A DNA stretch of 64,000 nt from Himantopus leucocephalus (Eukaryota > Chordata > Aves > Charadriiformes > Recurvirostridae): NCBI GenBank assembly GCA_003993805.1, contig RSEF01000003.1, positions 83,000,123 through 83,064,122 of the forward strand, written 5' to 3'. Both the position numbers and the translations under genes were made by a program. Of this stretch, positions 11,756-25,600 are shown one piece after another. The first letter of the stretch is position 1. The number at the start of each line of letters is the position of its first letter. The notes under the pieces were generated by a model. The model had not been told where the DNA came from, did not search any database, and saw only the letters and a list, made by a program, of their open reading frames with translations.

Positions 11756-14700
11756 GGAAAACAACCTCATGGCCCCACACCCCCAGAAGAGACAATGGGA
11801 TTTTAGCACTCAGAGGGAATCTCTCCCCACCACAATTGAAACATAGCTTAACTAGCCTTAAATCAGACTATCTAATCAACTGAAATCCAATGAAAAATAG
11901 CTTCTGCTATGCCTTAGAAGCAGAGTGTGGATGAGGAGATTAGCTGGGGTGAGATTAATCACTTTAGAAAAGAGAACTTTAACTACTTTTTAATAACACA
12001 CAGTTCAATGTGGTTGAGAATATGGAAGCTCAGATAAAGCCTTTTAAAAAGTAAAAGCCATCAAAGCACTTTGGAAATATTTAGCTGCTCAGATACAGTA
12101 GTGGGCAGAACTCATTTTCATCTGTGCTTGTCTGAGGTGATTCCTTATTATCATTCTATAGGTTTCATGCTAGGCAGAAAGAGAAAGAAAGACTCAATAG
12201 GGTTTTTGTCATTAATGGTTGTCATTTTGATTAAAAAAAAAAAAAAGAAGAAACACTATAGTTTAATGGGTAAATGCAAATGACCTCAACATTGCAGTTT
12301 TGTACTTCAAAGAGGAGTAAATTTGTTTTGAAGTTTATTTGGTAGATGAATTGCTGTCAGAGATAAGCAAAAAGTTTTGAACTCCCAAGGGCTCTGATAA
12401 TGCTTCAGAAAGGAGAAAATTCAAGAATTACCACACTTGTGATCAAACATAATAAAAATTAAGGCTAATAAACAGCTTTTCTAATGTCAGTCTAAAAGGT
12501 GAGCCAAGGAGGCTTGTGGAACATAACATTATCAGTTTGGAATTCACAAGGATTGTTATCTTTGATTTTTTTTTTGTCATCTTTTTTTTTTAATGACTAT
12601 TACTTCCACCCCTAAATTAAAAATATTCTTCTTGTACGATAACTCATACAGATTTAGCTTTTACAATCAAACTCCTATATGTGGGCGAAATTAACAGTTA
12701 TGGTAGACAGCTTTCTTCCCCACAGTTCACTTGATAGGCAGAAACAGGGTAGTAAGACTCAAAAGATAATTTAAATAACAATTGAACTATTGTAAAGGCA
12801 TGACATTTCATATAGCCTGTTTGATTATCATATTCCATGCTCCTAGGAGCTATAGGACAAAGACAGAAGACAAGATTACACTTCTTTATGCTATAAAATT
12901 TTTCCCCGAAATGTCTCTGATTAAAGACATATAAAAGGTATGATTTTACTTTTGAGCTATCCAGACATCTCTTCAGTGTTAAACACAGATACATGTACAT
13001 TTTTAAACATTGCATTGTTATTGATGTTTTTTCAATGTCATATTGTAATTGGGAGATACGGGTGTCCAGGTAAATTTATGCTGATTTTTATCTCTTGTGA
13101 ATCTCTCCTGGTAGCAAAGTTGTAGATGTTTATATCCTCCTCCCTCATTGTTACATACTGTCCTGCAAAACTTTCAGACAAGGCAGACTTGTCAGTGCTC
13201 ATTAGCAGCTCAGCAGTCAATGCCCATTCAAAGGGGTATACTTTGTGTGACTTTGCTTTTTAACATCAGACATATATAACAAGACACAGCTCATTGTGTG
13301 TTTGCTTCAGAAAGAGCACCATGCTGTCAACATGACAAAATCAAGTACAAGACAAGCCAGGACACTGTAAAAATCATTTACCCTCTACTGCATGTAAAGA
13401 TAGCTTAAAGCAAGGAATAAAAGTTTTGACATGCATTTAAATACTCACAAGTAACCATTTTCTGAAATCAACCAGGTCAAACACATTTCTTTCTAAAGTC
13501 CAAGCTGAACAGGAAAAACTAGGACAGACCCTGGCTGCCTCTGCAGTCTTTCTTACACTGTCAGAGACATGCAGAGGAACAGCTGCGAGACTGTACGGGC
13601 AGCCCATTGCTGACATCTGGCTCAGCCTTCATTGATGGAGCGCAGCAAGGACGGAGCCCAGCTGTAGCATGGCAGAAGCAAGCAAAGCATCTCAAACTTC
13701 TGCTGAAGTTCTCACCAACATGTGAACGGGCTCATCACTTAAATCCCACGTAAATGTTTTTTGAGACTTTTAAGTGTGGTACACGCTCTCTATCTACCCT
13801 CTGTGACCAAAGTGGACAGCTTGTCAGCTATGAATGTCACCTCAGGGAGAATATATAGAAATATAAATCAAATACTGGGCAAGGTACCCAACTGCATTTT
13901 ATTTTCAATTTTATGTCACACGTACATTCTGTTTCTGAACTTGAACAAGTCATACAGTGTTCTAGTGTCTCATTTTTATTTGTTAGAATTGTTCAACACA
14001 ATCAATTGTTTTTGGGACACAGATTTACCTCACTTCACTTGAGGCATTCAAGGTACCTATGTAAGATGCTGTAGGTTCCACCAATAGCTGATGGAGATAA
14101 CCTTATAGAGCTGACAGAGACAAACAGGCATTTCATTCTCATCATTCAGACCTCAGACTGGCTGAACCACATTTTGGAACATTCTCTTTCTCTCTCTCCC
14201 CATTAACTACAGAAGAAGCCTTGAGGTTACTCATCCAACTTTGGCAACTGAACTAGACATCTAAAATTGGACCAGATGAATCTAGACCACAGGGTCTGCA
14301 CATGGGCTACATATTCTAAGTTGAAGGGTATATCAATACTTTCAAGGTGACTAATGTGTCAGTGATGAATGTGTTCAGAAGTAAATAAAGCTTGGCTTAT
14401 TTCCATTTACCCTTCAGAATATAGTTTGAGCTTAGGCTACTGGTCTTTTTTTTAATATGTATATACTCTCCCGTGCACAGTCTTTTTTCAGTTAACTACC
14501 ATTTTATATTGATTCTGCAGCGCATGCAGAGTCATTCAAGCAGACTTTTGCTATTGGTGTCTCACTCCAAGAGCTCAGAGGGGAAAGAGGTGGCTACCTA
14601 CTGCTCCTGAGTAATTTTGTAGCATTATTAGTGAACTGAGGAAATACGTCAAGACCCACACCTAATTAAATAAAGAAGAGGAGATACTAACTGAAGCCTG

Positions 14701-17700
14701 ATGTATAGACAAGCTTTAATAGGTTGTTGAGGCCTACACAGAGAGAAGAACATGTCCTAAGTCTCTGTATGTATGACCTCAATACTATTCAAGTTAATGG
14801 GAGTCTTGCCTTCAGTTTCACTGGAAACAGGATCAGGCCCCATGCTGAGTAGCTGAAAGGATACTTCCAGTTTTAGGTGAGGAAAGAAAGCAAAAGTTGA
14901 TCACCTGGATATTATCCAAAATGAAGGTGTCCTTAAGTCTATGGAGGTTCATACACGACTGGTGGTTACTGTTTTCAAATATTCTTTAAAATCACATCTA
15001 TAGAGTAGCTTCCATGTGGAAAATTAAACCTTTGCACTGGCTCATTTCCATGGGTTTTTTTCTTGTTTGTTTGTTTGCTCAGCTGTAACTCCTCAGGCAT
15101 GCAGTTAGGGCACTCCAGCCTTCCAGGTGGTCTTCTCTCCTGGGACTGACTGAAACTATGATGCTTAGCATTCAAAATTGGGTACGTGCAATGCAGACTT
15201 CAGGCTTCAATAAAATAATTAACTTGGCAATAGCACATGGAAAAGTAATCAGTGAAGTATGAGTAACTATCCTTTTACGAAGTGCTCACAAAACTGTCTG
15301 AGAATCTAGGTCTACCATTTTATTAGACAAAAAATGTCAAACGCTCTTTTCTCTCTTTGTAATGTCAGGTTGATTACAGTTGATTTCCTTGGAAGTTACT
15401 GTTGTTTCATCAGCAAAGAGGACTCAGTAAACATTAGTTATTTTAAAACAAATTATGAATGAAAGTAATCACAGAAAAAAAGTCCTTTCCCCGTAAAGAA
15501 AAACTGTTATTTGTGAATACATTTCCCTGTGCCCTTCAGAACACCTTATAAATATCACAGCTGAAAAAAACTCTGGAGTTAATGGTGTTTTGGTTTGTTT
15601 CCTTGAGAGAATAGGGCAAGGCTAGTCATGTATATGATATTTGTCTCCCTTTACTAGACCATTTGGAGAGATCTCAGTGAAACATATCCATAGCTATGTA
15701 ATTTATACATTTATTTATCAATCATTTATTTGCCTGGCTTTGAAACTTTGTATTGCTTTTTACAGTTAGGGCACAGACAGCTCCAGGTATCAGCTCAGGT
15801 TATTACCCTCCACCTTAGGCACATTTCTCCTTCAGTGTTTCTTAGAGTGAGATTCTTTTCTTCCCTCTGTCCTGTTATTTTAATTCTTGCTGTGCACAGT
15901 GGAACAGCTCCTATGTGTCATTTTACACCTTACTGAGCTGCAGTAAGAAAGTCACTGCCAGACCACCTCCGTTTGTCAAGTCGTTCTTAGACCATTTCTT
16001 GTTTATATCAAGTCAGCACTTAGACACAGGTCATTTTGCCACAGCTAACAGCACTTAGTGTTTCTCCACAGGATGCTGCAGAGTCTTAACACTTTCTGAG
16101 CTATCACAGGGATTTCAAAATTGTCTGTATAAACCATACCTGTTCGGTAGAAATACTTGTTTCTCTGCAGTCTAGAAATGAAAGTTTGAGTTTAGTCAAT
16201 TCTAGTAGATATAAACCTGGTTTCTGTTGCTTCATTCCTGAATTTTCATAGACAGAGGATCAATAGCACAAACACACTCCAGCTGAGAAAACTCTTTAAA
16301 AAATCTGTCCAAAGGCAGTACATTCTAAACCGAGCTGTCCATTAGGCACCCAAGTGAGATGACAATTCACTGTCACAAGCTGTTAATTGAATGTAGAAGC
16401 AGCCACATCCTCTTTCTAGAAAACATCTTCCCCCTGTCTTTTTTGCATCAACATTTTCATGTGAACATTCCTGTAATTCCTTTTTGTCTTACATTATCCA
16501 CATTACCAATATTTCCATTGTGTTTTCATAAGATGCTGAGAATGAGTTACATATTTTACATTCACTGAAAAGTGCCTCATTGTTTTCTAGGAAGCATCTG
16601 TGAATTCACTAGAAAAGGCATTTCTGCTAGAGATGCTGACAGTCCCTACTGATACTCTGTGACTGCGTTTATATCAGTGAATTGAATGTGCTGAGGTTTG
16701 TTCTCTGAGAAACAGTCTAATTGACATGGCACATTGACAAGGGTTTCTGCGACCTCCTAACACTTTGATTGTGTCCAGGGACTGCTTGAGAAAGTGGTAG
16801 CTTAGGCCAAAAACCATTCTAGTGACCATTTTAACTCTTTAGTGATGCACATAATAAACCTCTAGCACCTGGGAACATTCATTGCTACCGCCTAACTTAC
16901 TAGTTTAAACACAGAATAAGTTCTTTAGGTTTTTGCTCATTAGGTTTTCTAGACACCTGGAAAATCTTAGCATTACCAAAGGTATGCTGCAAAAAAATAT
17001 GGTATTTAATACCTATCACTTGACAGGACTCTTAAGATAAGGACTTTGTATGATTTCAGGTGATAAACTTATGGAAAAGAAATCCACAGAGGATTATCAA
17101 ATACACAGAAGCCACATGGAGTTTGTAGCAGTAGTCCTTCAGCTGAACATAGTTTGAGAACATTAAGAGGTGGTATTGTGGTACATTCCCTGCTCGTATA
17201 TTCTTCACTTTTCACCTACTTAGAATAAGTAAAATACTTACTGGGCTGTGTGCTGTTTTGGTCTGAGTAAGTACAGATGTTCCTGTATTACCTACCTTCC
17301 TTTTCACCATTCTGTGTGAAAAGTAACACGTATAACCTTGCAAGTATGACATGGACCCCATCCCTTCATCAGGCTATTGATTTCACCCAGGCTACTGACA
17401 TTTTGTTTATAATTTACCCCTTTCCTTATATCAAGGAGGTAGTTGGATGAACATTTGTTTTTTCTGCTAGATAGTTAAACTAATAACAGAACTCTTCAGA
17501 ATTTCTATGAAAATGGAGGGGATAAGTATATAAATACTTGCTTTGATATGATTGAATCAAGTATCTGCCAAAGGCAGACGTACATAACTACCCAGCAATT
17601 CTGTCACTCAAATCCATGTCAGAGAAAAGAAAAGGGATCTAAATGTTTCTAGTGAAGTTGTATCACCTCATACAATGTACCTACACATTTTACTATTTAT

Positions 17701-19249
17701 ATACATACATATATATGTATGTGTTTATATAGATATTGATATCTATGTTATATGTGTTATTAAAGCATATCATATAATTCTGGATCTGGATTGGTCTCAG
17801 CCTGACTAGGTCTCTCTCACAAGTGTACAAATCATCAGACTGCAGTAATTTTCTCTTTCTTATTAAAAAAGGAAAAGTTTAAAAAATTGAGCAGAAAAGA
17901 GGGAGGACATCCTCCTCCAAAATTCTCTACAGTCCAAAACTCATGATGCTCTTGGTGGTGTAGGTATAAATGCCTTCTCTAAAATAAGCAGAGAACAGAA
18001 AGGGGACATAAACCAGAGTTTTCTGTAGGTGAATGGGATATTAGATAGAAACCCAGTACTGATTCTTCATTGTATTTAAAGGAACAGACTGTCCTAGGTT
18101 AGGTGTCCTCTTCTGAAATAAGATTAAGTTTTGTGAATTTCCTTCTTATCCCTTTCATTCTAGCCTGGACTTAGGAAATCGACAAGGCAGGACTTCAGAA
18201 TCTCCTTGATGGACCGTCTACCTCAGGTTCCTCAACTATGCAGCCCGGATTATGGTAATATCTATATTTTCTTTGGGGCTTTAGTGTTAAAATTCTCTGG
18301 TTTAACTTGTGCTTTTCCATTGATCCTACACTACGAAATTTAATTGAAAGCACAATTCAATTAAAAGAAGATATTGCTGCTGCAAAGTAATGAACATCTG
18401 TATGAATCTTTAAAAACATTTTCAAATATCTTCAATATCATTAACATTTGTGTGTGAATTGTGGCGTAATATACGAAAGGTCACATCTTTGGAAGAATTT
18501 TAAAAGCTTTTCATAATATTACATGCTCATATTTCTTCATAGGAAAAAGAAACCTATTCCTGCAAAGTTTACAATCAGCCAGTTAGCCTTTTGGGTTTGC
18601 TGTTGAAAAAGTTAAATGAGCAATCTGCTTATTGCAGTCAATCAAGCTCTATGCAGTGTGCAAACTTAAAAATAATTTAGTAATTGAGTAATCTTTCTGT
18701 CTTACAGCCACATGGTTGTATACTCTTTTATTATTTATTCTTTCTTCAAGTAGAATGTACTAGTCTGCATCAGTGTGCTATTCAGTTCTAAAAGCAACAG
18801 ACTAATGGCTTAGCAGAAAATAATCTTTTCTTTACTTCATTAAAGGTGTAAGACGAAAAATATGACTTTCTGTACTTTGACTCGCCCACCATCCTCAAAC
18901 CTTAATGTGTTAGAACTATCAAAAGGGTTATGAAACAGTCTGAATGTCTGAATGCCTTGCTAAAAAAGAAACTATGCCTGAATTATAGCCTAAGAAAGGA
19001 AGAAAACATATTTACTTGTAAACAAAATTCAAACCCGAATCTAGTTTAGACTTTCATGATTAATGTCTAAATTTTGGCATTTACAGAGATATAAAACAAA
19101 CATTTCCAACTGCACTCATAGCCCTTTTAATCTGTTCATCATTTACTGTTTAGATTTAATTTACCATTTTTACAATAATTTAATAACATTTTCAGTAATT
19201 CTTGCTTTTGACACTGAAACAGCATGGGGTTGATTTACTGTTTTTTCAG
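11756..19249. other. 7.5 kb of unique AT-rich sequence, no gene seen
   Basis: No recognised gene or mobile element. Open frames reach 105 codons (12698-13015, - strand) without any family motif. A slightly GC-richer patch with several CpGs lies at about 13500-13740; I cannot assign it. A perfect 20-bp AT-rich palindrome is at 17703-17722. Confidence 0.6.
17703..17722. repeat. Perfect 20-bp AT-rich palindrome
   Basis: ACATACATATATATGTATGT equals its own reverse complement. It lies in a TA/CA-rich stretch and is most likely a by-product of microsatellite composition rather than a regulatory site. Confidence 0.8.
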
Positions 19250-19388
19250 ACTTGTGCTTTTATGTAAACACATCAGTATTTTCACAGCATGTTTGGAACA
19301 AATGGAGCAAATTCTGCTTCTTCTACACCGATGCAAAATCTATTGACGTTGTTGAGCAACAGAGAGAAAATTTGGCTGAATTGCTGGA
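19250..19388 (+). other. Possible exon: open 139-bp segment between good splice signals
   Basis: The segment is preceded by a strong acceptor-like sequence (TTACTGTTTTTTCAG, AG at 19248-19249). It is followed by a consensus donor (GTAAGT, from 19389). One frame is open throughout: a partial codon, then 45 codons, then two bases. The later part reads YTDAKSIDVVEQQRENLAEL, acidic and helix-like. I do not recognise the protein. A second frame is also open from 19289 (codons MFGTNGANSAS...), which shows how easily 139 bp stays open by chance. Spliced neighbours are not identified. It could equally be a pseudo-exon, which are common in long introns. Confidence 0.15.
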
Positions 19389-22150
19389 GTAAGTCAAGAG
19401 GAGTCAGGATAAAAGATGAAAACTTTTTGCCTATTCTGAAAGGCAAAAGAGACCAATTTCACATAGCACTGAAGAAAATTGAATAAACCAGCAGTCAAGA
19501 TAGGTTCTGTGTTTGACAGTTTTTATCTGTTATAGTTTTTATTACAGCTGGGTTTACCAAGTTTCATAGTTACAGAAAATAGATTCATATGTTTAGATAG
19601 CACAATACCATGCAAATGTGTTGTACATAACATCTTTCAAACAAACTGCACCCTAAACATTGTCACAGAGATAGGTAAAATAATTAGAAAATTAAATAAT
19701 GAAAAACAGAAGGAGGAGAAGGAAGGTAAACATGATAGGTAAAGGAGAGGATGTTTTTTCAGGGGAGACTTGAGATTATAGCTTCCCTATGAATTATAGC
19801 TTTCATTGGTAACAAACACTCCTGCTGTTGCTAGAGGATTTTATTCATCTGTGTAGATTGATTCCTTTATGCCATTGCAAAAGGCAATAGAAACATCTTA
19901 TGGCTCTATTTCACCTTTTTTAGCAAACAAGATGTTTAAGCCCTGAAAGGCAAAAGTATTAAGATGTGTTTAGTGAGAAGTGACATGTTGGATCTAATTC
20001 TATGTTCTGTTAACTGTGAAATGCCATTGAAGTCAACATTACACAGATGTAACTGGCAGGAGATTTTGCCTTTTACTTCTAAAAACCTGCTAACAGTGTC
20101 AGAGAGCAGAAACCGATCTGAAATCTGTTTAACTCCTCTCATCTTCTGTTCTTTTAGCTTTCCTCAAAATGTGTCAAAAGATGTTTTTTTCTGGGCTTTT
20201 TCCAGCTTCCACTGAAATCTATGAAGAACTCTTTTTTTCTACCAGTGATCCAGTGATCTATGGACTGTAATGGAGTCTTGTGCAACAAGAAACTGACCAA
20301 CAGAAATTTCACATGTATTTTTTTTTTCGCTAAATCATAAGACCTTATGCTTTAGGGTGACAGTCCTGTAGATCTTATCCATTTCAATTGGATCAGCAGG
20401 ACAACAGTGACAGACATAGAATGGTTTGTTTTCAGTAATCTGCTTTCTCTAATACTAAGTTCCCTGCTACTGCTCTGCGGGTTCTAAATAACAAAATAAT
20501 TGGCATACCAAATAAGTCTGAAGTTATGCATATAAGTTCAAATTCAGGTAAATATCCCTTCTCCAAAGAAAACTTAAGCATGCATTTGACCCAATAGAAT
20601 TCAAGAACATATTTAAACATCTTCTAATAAGACTGGACACAGGAGTTTTCCTGCATCATCATGAAGTTGCTGTATTTGTGTCTACCGACAGGTTAAATGG
20701 GCTACCTAAAAGCAGTATTTCAGTTTTAATTAAGCTAGTTTTTCACTATCTGTAAAAGAATAGGTGGCCATTTACAGGCAAACATGCAATTTATGTGTAC
20801 AATTACTGAAATTATACATACACATTGGGGTGAAATGAATCACATAAATTTGTATACCTATGAATTTGGGAAAATCAGACCCCCATGCTTTAAAGTATGA
20901 TGTAAATTATACAAAGTGTGGCTGAAACCACACCAAGTGAGGAATTTTAATTTGGGGATTTCCCCAGTTGTGTACTTAATGTTATGCTAATGTTTTTTCC
21001 ATTAATAGCTAAAAAGATCCATTGCTTCTCTTTTCAATGGGCTTGTTGTTAATGAAAAAGATCTTTTGTTCCATAGCAAAACTGTACAGTTCAGGCAGAA
21101 TGATAGCATGCTGGCTCTTTACACTTTGGATGCTAAAAAGCCTCAGGCAAAATATTTTGCTGAAAAAGGCGAGCCTGGCTCCATTCATTTCACAAGTACT
21201 GCCCTCTTATGCTAGCTGTGACTTTGTCTCTTCATTTAATGATTCACTGCACCCAGATATTTGCATAACAGCGTATATCTATGTGGAGCTAAATGTTAGG
21301 ATTCTTTCTGAAGAGATCAATTTTGAACAGTAAAAATATATTCTTTTGTCCTGGGGCATCCTTCCAGCAGCAATTGTTGAGGTGATACAAATAAATCACA
21401 ACACTATTCCAAAATGAAATCAACAGAAACAAATTCTTATGTCTCTTGAAAGGTGACTTTGAGCCAGAAAATTCTATGTTGTTTTGAACAAGGCCTCTGT
21501 TTATCCACTGAGCCAAGAAGGGTGGGAAACTATTCAGGAACTACTATTGATTTTAAGCATCATTTAGACCAAAGAACAGATTTCAAGTGACCTTCTGCTG
21601 TGATAACAGTACCTGTAAGCTTAAAAAACAGCTTTGTCTAAAGGAAGTCAAAGTCTCAGCTATGAAATACAATAAATAACAATTTAAGTTTAGTTTAAAC
21701 TAGTAACTAGCAATAACACACCAGTTGATATATCAAAAAGACCTCTACTGAACCATTATTTTTGATCTTATTTTTTATGTTCTGCTAAATTTGCAGTAAT
21801 CACAAGGAGCCAATACAATCAGTCAAAGTCTTGGCTTTGGTTTGGTTTCAGACAATCGTTACAGTCTGTTTAGTATTTTCCCTTTTCTTTCATTTAAGAC
21901 TTCCTTCACAGTACAAATGAAGTTTATAGGGTATTTTAGTTTATTGTCAATATACAAAATATACACAGTTACCTTCAGGAACTTCAGTCCTGACAAGAAA
22001 AAGATGTTGTAGCAAAGCTACAGTCTTATTCTGCATGAATATCAGCCCATCAAAATGGTTTTTAATCACTAACACACTTGCACTTGTTCCTAAATATTTT
22101 ATGAAGGGAATTTTCTCCTGAGTTCACATGGGTTCTGTGAACATCCCTTT
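19389..22150. other. Unique AT-rich sequence, no gene seen
   Basis: No recognised gene, RNA or mobile element. The open frames here (for example 21022-21333, 103 codons) lack motifs and are compatible with chance. Confidence 0.6.
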
Positions 22151-22420
22151 TCACAGAATCACACAGAATCACAGAATCACAGAATGGTCAGGGTTGGAAG
22201 AGACCTCTGGAGATCATCTAGTCCAACTCCCCTGCCAGAGCAGGGTCACCTACAGTAGACTGCACACGATGGCATCCAGGCGGGTTTTGAATGCCTCCAG
22301 TGTGGGACTCCACAACCTCTCTGGACAGCATGTTCCAGTGCTCTGCCACACTCAAAGTAAAGAAGTTCTTCCTCATATTAAGATGGAACTTTCTATGTTC
22401 AAGTTTGTGCCCATTACCTC
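22151..22420 (-). mobile_element. CR1 LINE 3' end, - strand, cut by a gap
   Basis: On the + strand the element begins with repeated CACAGAATC units (22151-22185), the reverse complement of the CR1 terminal 8-bp repeats. These are followed by GGTTGGAAGAGACCTCTGGA and AGATCATCTAGTCCAACTCC, the standard CR1 3' UTR in reverse. Further on come the segments equivalent to CTGGACAGCATGTTCCAGTG and GTGCCCATTACCTC, which match the longer CR1 at 61083-62486 in order and spacing. The copy is therefore inserted with its 3' end at the left. It runs into 100 N at 22421. No coding part is visible. Confidence 0.93.
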
Positions 22421-22520
22421 NNNNNNNNNNNNNNNNNNNNNNNNNNNNNNNNNNNNNNNNNNNNNNNNNNNNNNNNNNNNNNNNNNNNNNNNNNNNNNNN
22501 NNNNNNNNNNNNNNNNNNNN
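22421..22520. other. Assembly gap, 100 N, at a CR1 element
   Basis: Exactly 100 N, so probably of unknown true length. The left side is CR1 3' UTR. The right side (22521 on) does not continue the CR1 sequence seen at the equivalent place in the 61083-62486 copy. The gap therefore contains either more CR1 or the CR1 5' breakpoint. Confidence 0.97.
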
Positions 22521-22620
22521 CTCATAAGTCTCTTTTTCCATCCTCTGCCTCTCTCTTTGAAGACGGGTAGAGGGGAGTCCCATCTGGGGTGCCCCACGTC
22601 CCCGGTAGCCAGTTCAGTCT
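22521..22620. other. GC-rich sequence right of the gap, unassigned
   Basis: About 100 bp, clearly more GC-rich than its surroundings, including CATCTGGGGTGCCCCACG and CCCCGGTAGCC. It could be the 5' part of the CR1 that starts on the other side of the gap (the gap would then hold its body) or another repeat. I do not recognise it well enough to choose. Confidence 0.3.
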
Positions 22621-25600
22621 AAATCATGACACCTAGCCACTGAGACAAGGTTTTGTCACATTTTTCATAGCCCACCCCTTTCTTGCACAGTTTGCACATG
22701 TAAGCATTTGCTTGAAAATCCAGTTTGTGAGAGAGGAGAGACACTATACTATTAAACATCAAAATTATTTCACTGTCATTTTGTTCTATGACCGTCTTCT
22801 CAAATCTATCACTTGGTTGTTGGAAAAGGAAGAGGCATCTCCTCTGAACATGAATTCATGATCAATTTACAGACTGGAAGTATTAGCTTCTGTAGTTACA
22901 AATGTATATACAGTTCTCACAAGTAGTGATGAAATTCATTAATTTACATCTTTAGTCCATTTGTATCACCAAATATTTTCTACCAACCATCCAATTTTTT
23001 ACAGCCATCCAACTTAATCTATTCAGCAGAAAGGATCTGTAATAGGACAGTTATGTTGATTAGAAATGTTCCTTAAAACTGATGCTCTAATGATGTGAAG
23101 TTAGTGTTTCGACACACATCTTGGAGACAGCATATAACAGATACACACAGTGTTTACAAATAATAGTGTGATCTCAGAACATGAAAACTTTCTGCTGAAT
23201 GACTTAACTTTGAACATGATAGCGAAAAGCCTACCCCTACTGGTCAGCACTGCAGTCACTGCTGCTTCTGAAGCTGGAACTCATCAAGCTGTGAGGGGAG
23301 TGTGCAGTCCTCTTCCCTAGGAATTTCCCTGGGCAAAAGGAACCCTGCAGTACAAAAAGGAAATTAAGAGGTATGGAGACCTTATTGTCTCATGTATGAA
23401 ACACTTAAAATCTGCCTATTTAGAAAATTAGAAACAGTAGATAATTACTTACATTTCATGAGTTATCTATCTTCCTATTACTAAATAGTGCTGGGTTACC
23501 AGGAAGATTAAACAAAACAAGACATATTTTATTTATAAAATATTTTTCAGCATGAGCTGGTAAAGCACAAAGGCTACCAGCATTGTCTAAAGCTGCCTTC
23601 AAGTCTTTATCTTTTAAACATAGCTGTCTCCAAATGTATAGTCACTCGATGTTCTCAGATTTCTGCATTTTAGCATGTTGTATGTTTTCCTTAAAGTGCT
23701 TTGCTGGCACAATCTTTTTTATTACCAGAGACTCCCAGTTTTCCATTATGGAAAAGTATATTCTTAGTCATTGTGATTATAAAAAAATATTTGGGAACAT
23801 AAATCTATGTTCTGCAGTTGCAGAAGACATGGAATAGATATACAGCATTTATTGTATATTAAAACTCACTATCTTAAGTGACTATCGGGGTTTTGATTTA
23901 TGATTTAAAAATGCATAGTACTGGCAGAATTTTATTCTAAGTCCATCAATGATGGCTGAATCTTTTATTCATAACATTCCTGATCTTAAATGAATTCTTT
24001 CACTTCCTAGAAGATGACTGTTGTCAGGAATGCAAGCTTCTTGACACTGAGAGAGCTTTAGTAGATTAGTAATTAACAAGCTTGATGCTACAACCCCATA
24101 GAAAATTTCCTGTTAATTTCAATGAAAGTGTGATCAGGCTTAAAGTCATCTGAAATTTCTGTGAATGTAAAGGCTATTTCTTTCTTTCGGCTACTTTTGG
24201 ACACTAATAAGGTTGATTTTAATGGAACTTACTACATCCTTACTGGAAGCAGAATTTGACCCCAGCTGAAAAGATTGCCCCCTTCTTTCACTTTGTTTTG
24301 AAAAAGAGCTACATTTTCATAATAGTGTCCGGGTACGCGCACAAATCTCATTACCCAATAATAGGATTTGTCTACATACCTCCTGCTCAGTCTTTTGGAA
24401 ATGTACATGTCCCTCAGCATGGGTTATTTTTTTTCTTCTTGTTTCCATTTACTTCTGTCCACATGAGTACAATAGATTATATTCTATATAACAGTTTTAG
24501 TCAAGCAAAAGTAGGTAAGTATATAATCAAGGAGGAGGCAGAGATATTCGTAAAGGACAAAATCAACTTTGGAAGTTAAACTCTCACTTTTGTTACAATG
24601 ATTGAGACATTTGAGGGTAAAAATATGTCGGAGAGGTGAAGCAAAATGTCATGGAATAGCTCAAAATAGCAGCAAAATGCTGAAACAACGTTTAATTATA
24701 GCCTGCAGTCCAGATATCCTATGATTGGATTCTCCTGCAGCAGTGACGTTGTCTTATGGAAACTTGAGATACCAACATTTTAAATTGGGGATATGAATGA
24801 CAGTTTAGGTTGATCCTTATTTTTTTCTGAACTGGCTCTGCTCTGCATTTCATTCAAAGCAGGAAAGGAAAAGAACTGAAAATCACTTTGATCTTTACTG
24901 CCTTACTTCCTATCATTAGTTCTATAGGTGTTCTGACTAAACATGTTATAGAAGCTGAGTTAAGATTTTTATTTAGAATGTAGAACAGTAAATTTTGGAA
25001 AAGCTCTCACATAAAGTTTTGGAGGAAAAAAGCCAACCAACCAAACAAAAAAAAAAAAAACCCAAACAAAACCCCCCAAACAATTAGAAGTAAACCATAG
25101 GAAGCAATATGGAATAGAGAAATGAATAAACTGAGCGGCAAAATATATCCTGATCATTCCTGTGCTCTGTGAAACTCTACTGAAAGGCTCATCACTTGTA
25201 GGATGCATGAAAAACAGCCAGAAATTTGGGCTGTCAATAGAAATTTGTCTTTTGCTTTATTTCTCCTATTTCTATATCACACCACTAGTCTCTACTCTTA
25301 TGTTTCTTTCTTTCTCTGTGTAAAAATAGTTGCTTAATTCATACAAAGAAGCATTTTCCAGTGACAAATCATACTTAATTTACCTTTTGCTTAATTAACC
25401 TTCTGAAAAGTTAAGGTCCATCTATCTCACTTGTTGAAAAGTATGAATAAGATGTGAGGTCACTATTTGGATATGAGGTCTTACTCTGTGTGCATGTGTT
25501 ATGCACTTGATGCAGAAGGCTAAATTTTCATTTTTTCCTCAATATAGGCAAGTGTCCTAAGTCTTGTTGCTATGCAGTTTAGCCATAGCAACAAACACAA

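Noticed and set aside
22128..22622. Overlapping frames of 74-164 codons on both strands
   Set aside because: They are translations of CR1 3' UTR and the N gap.
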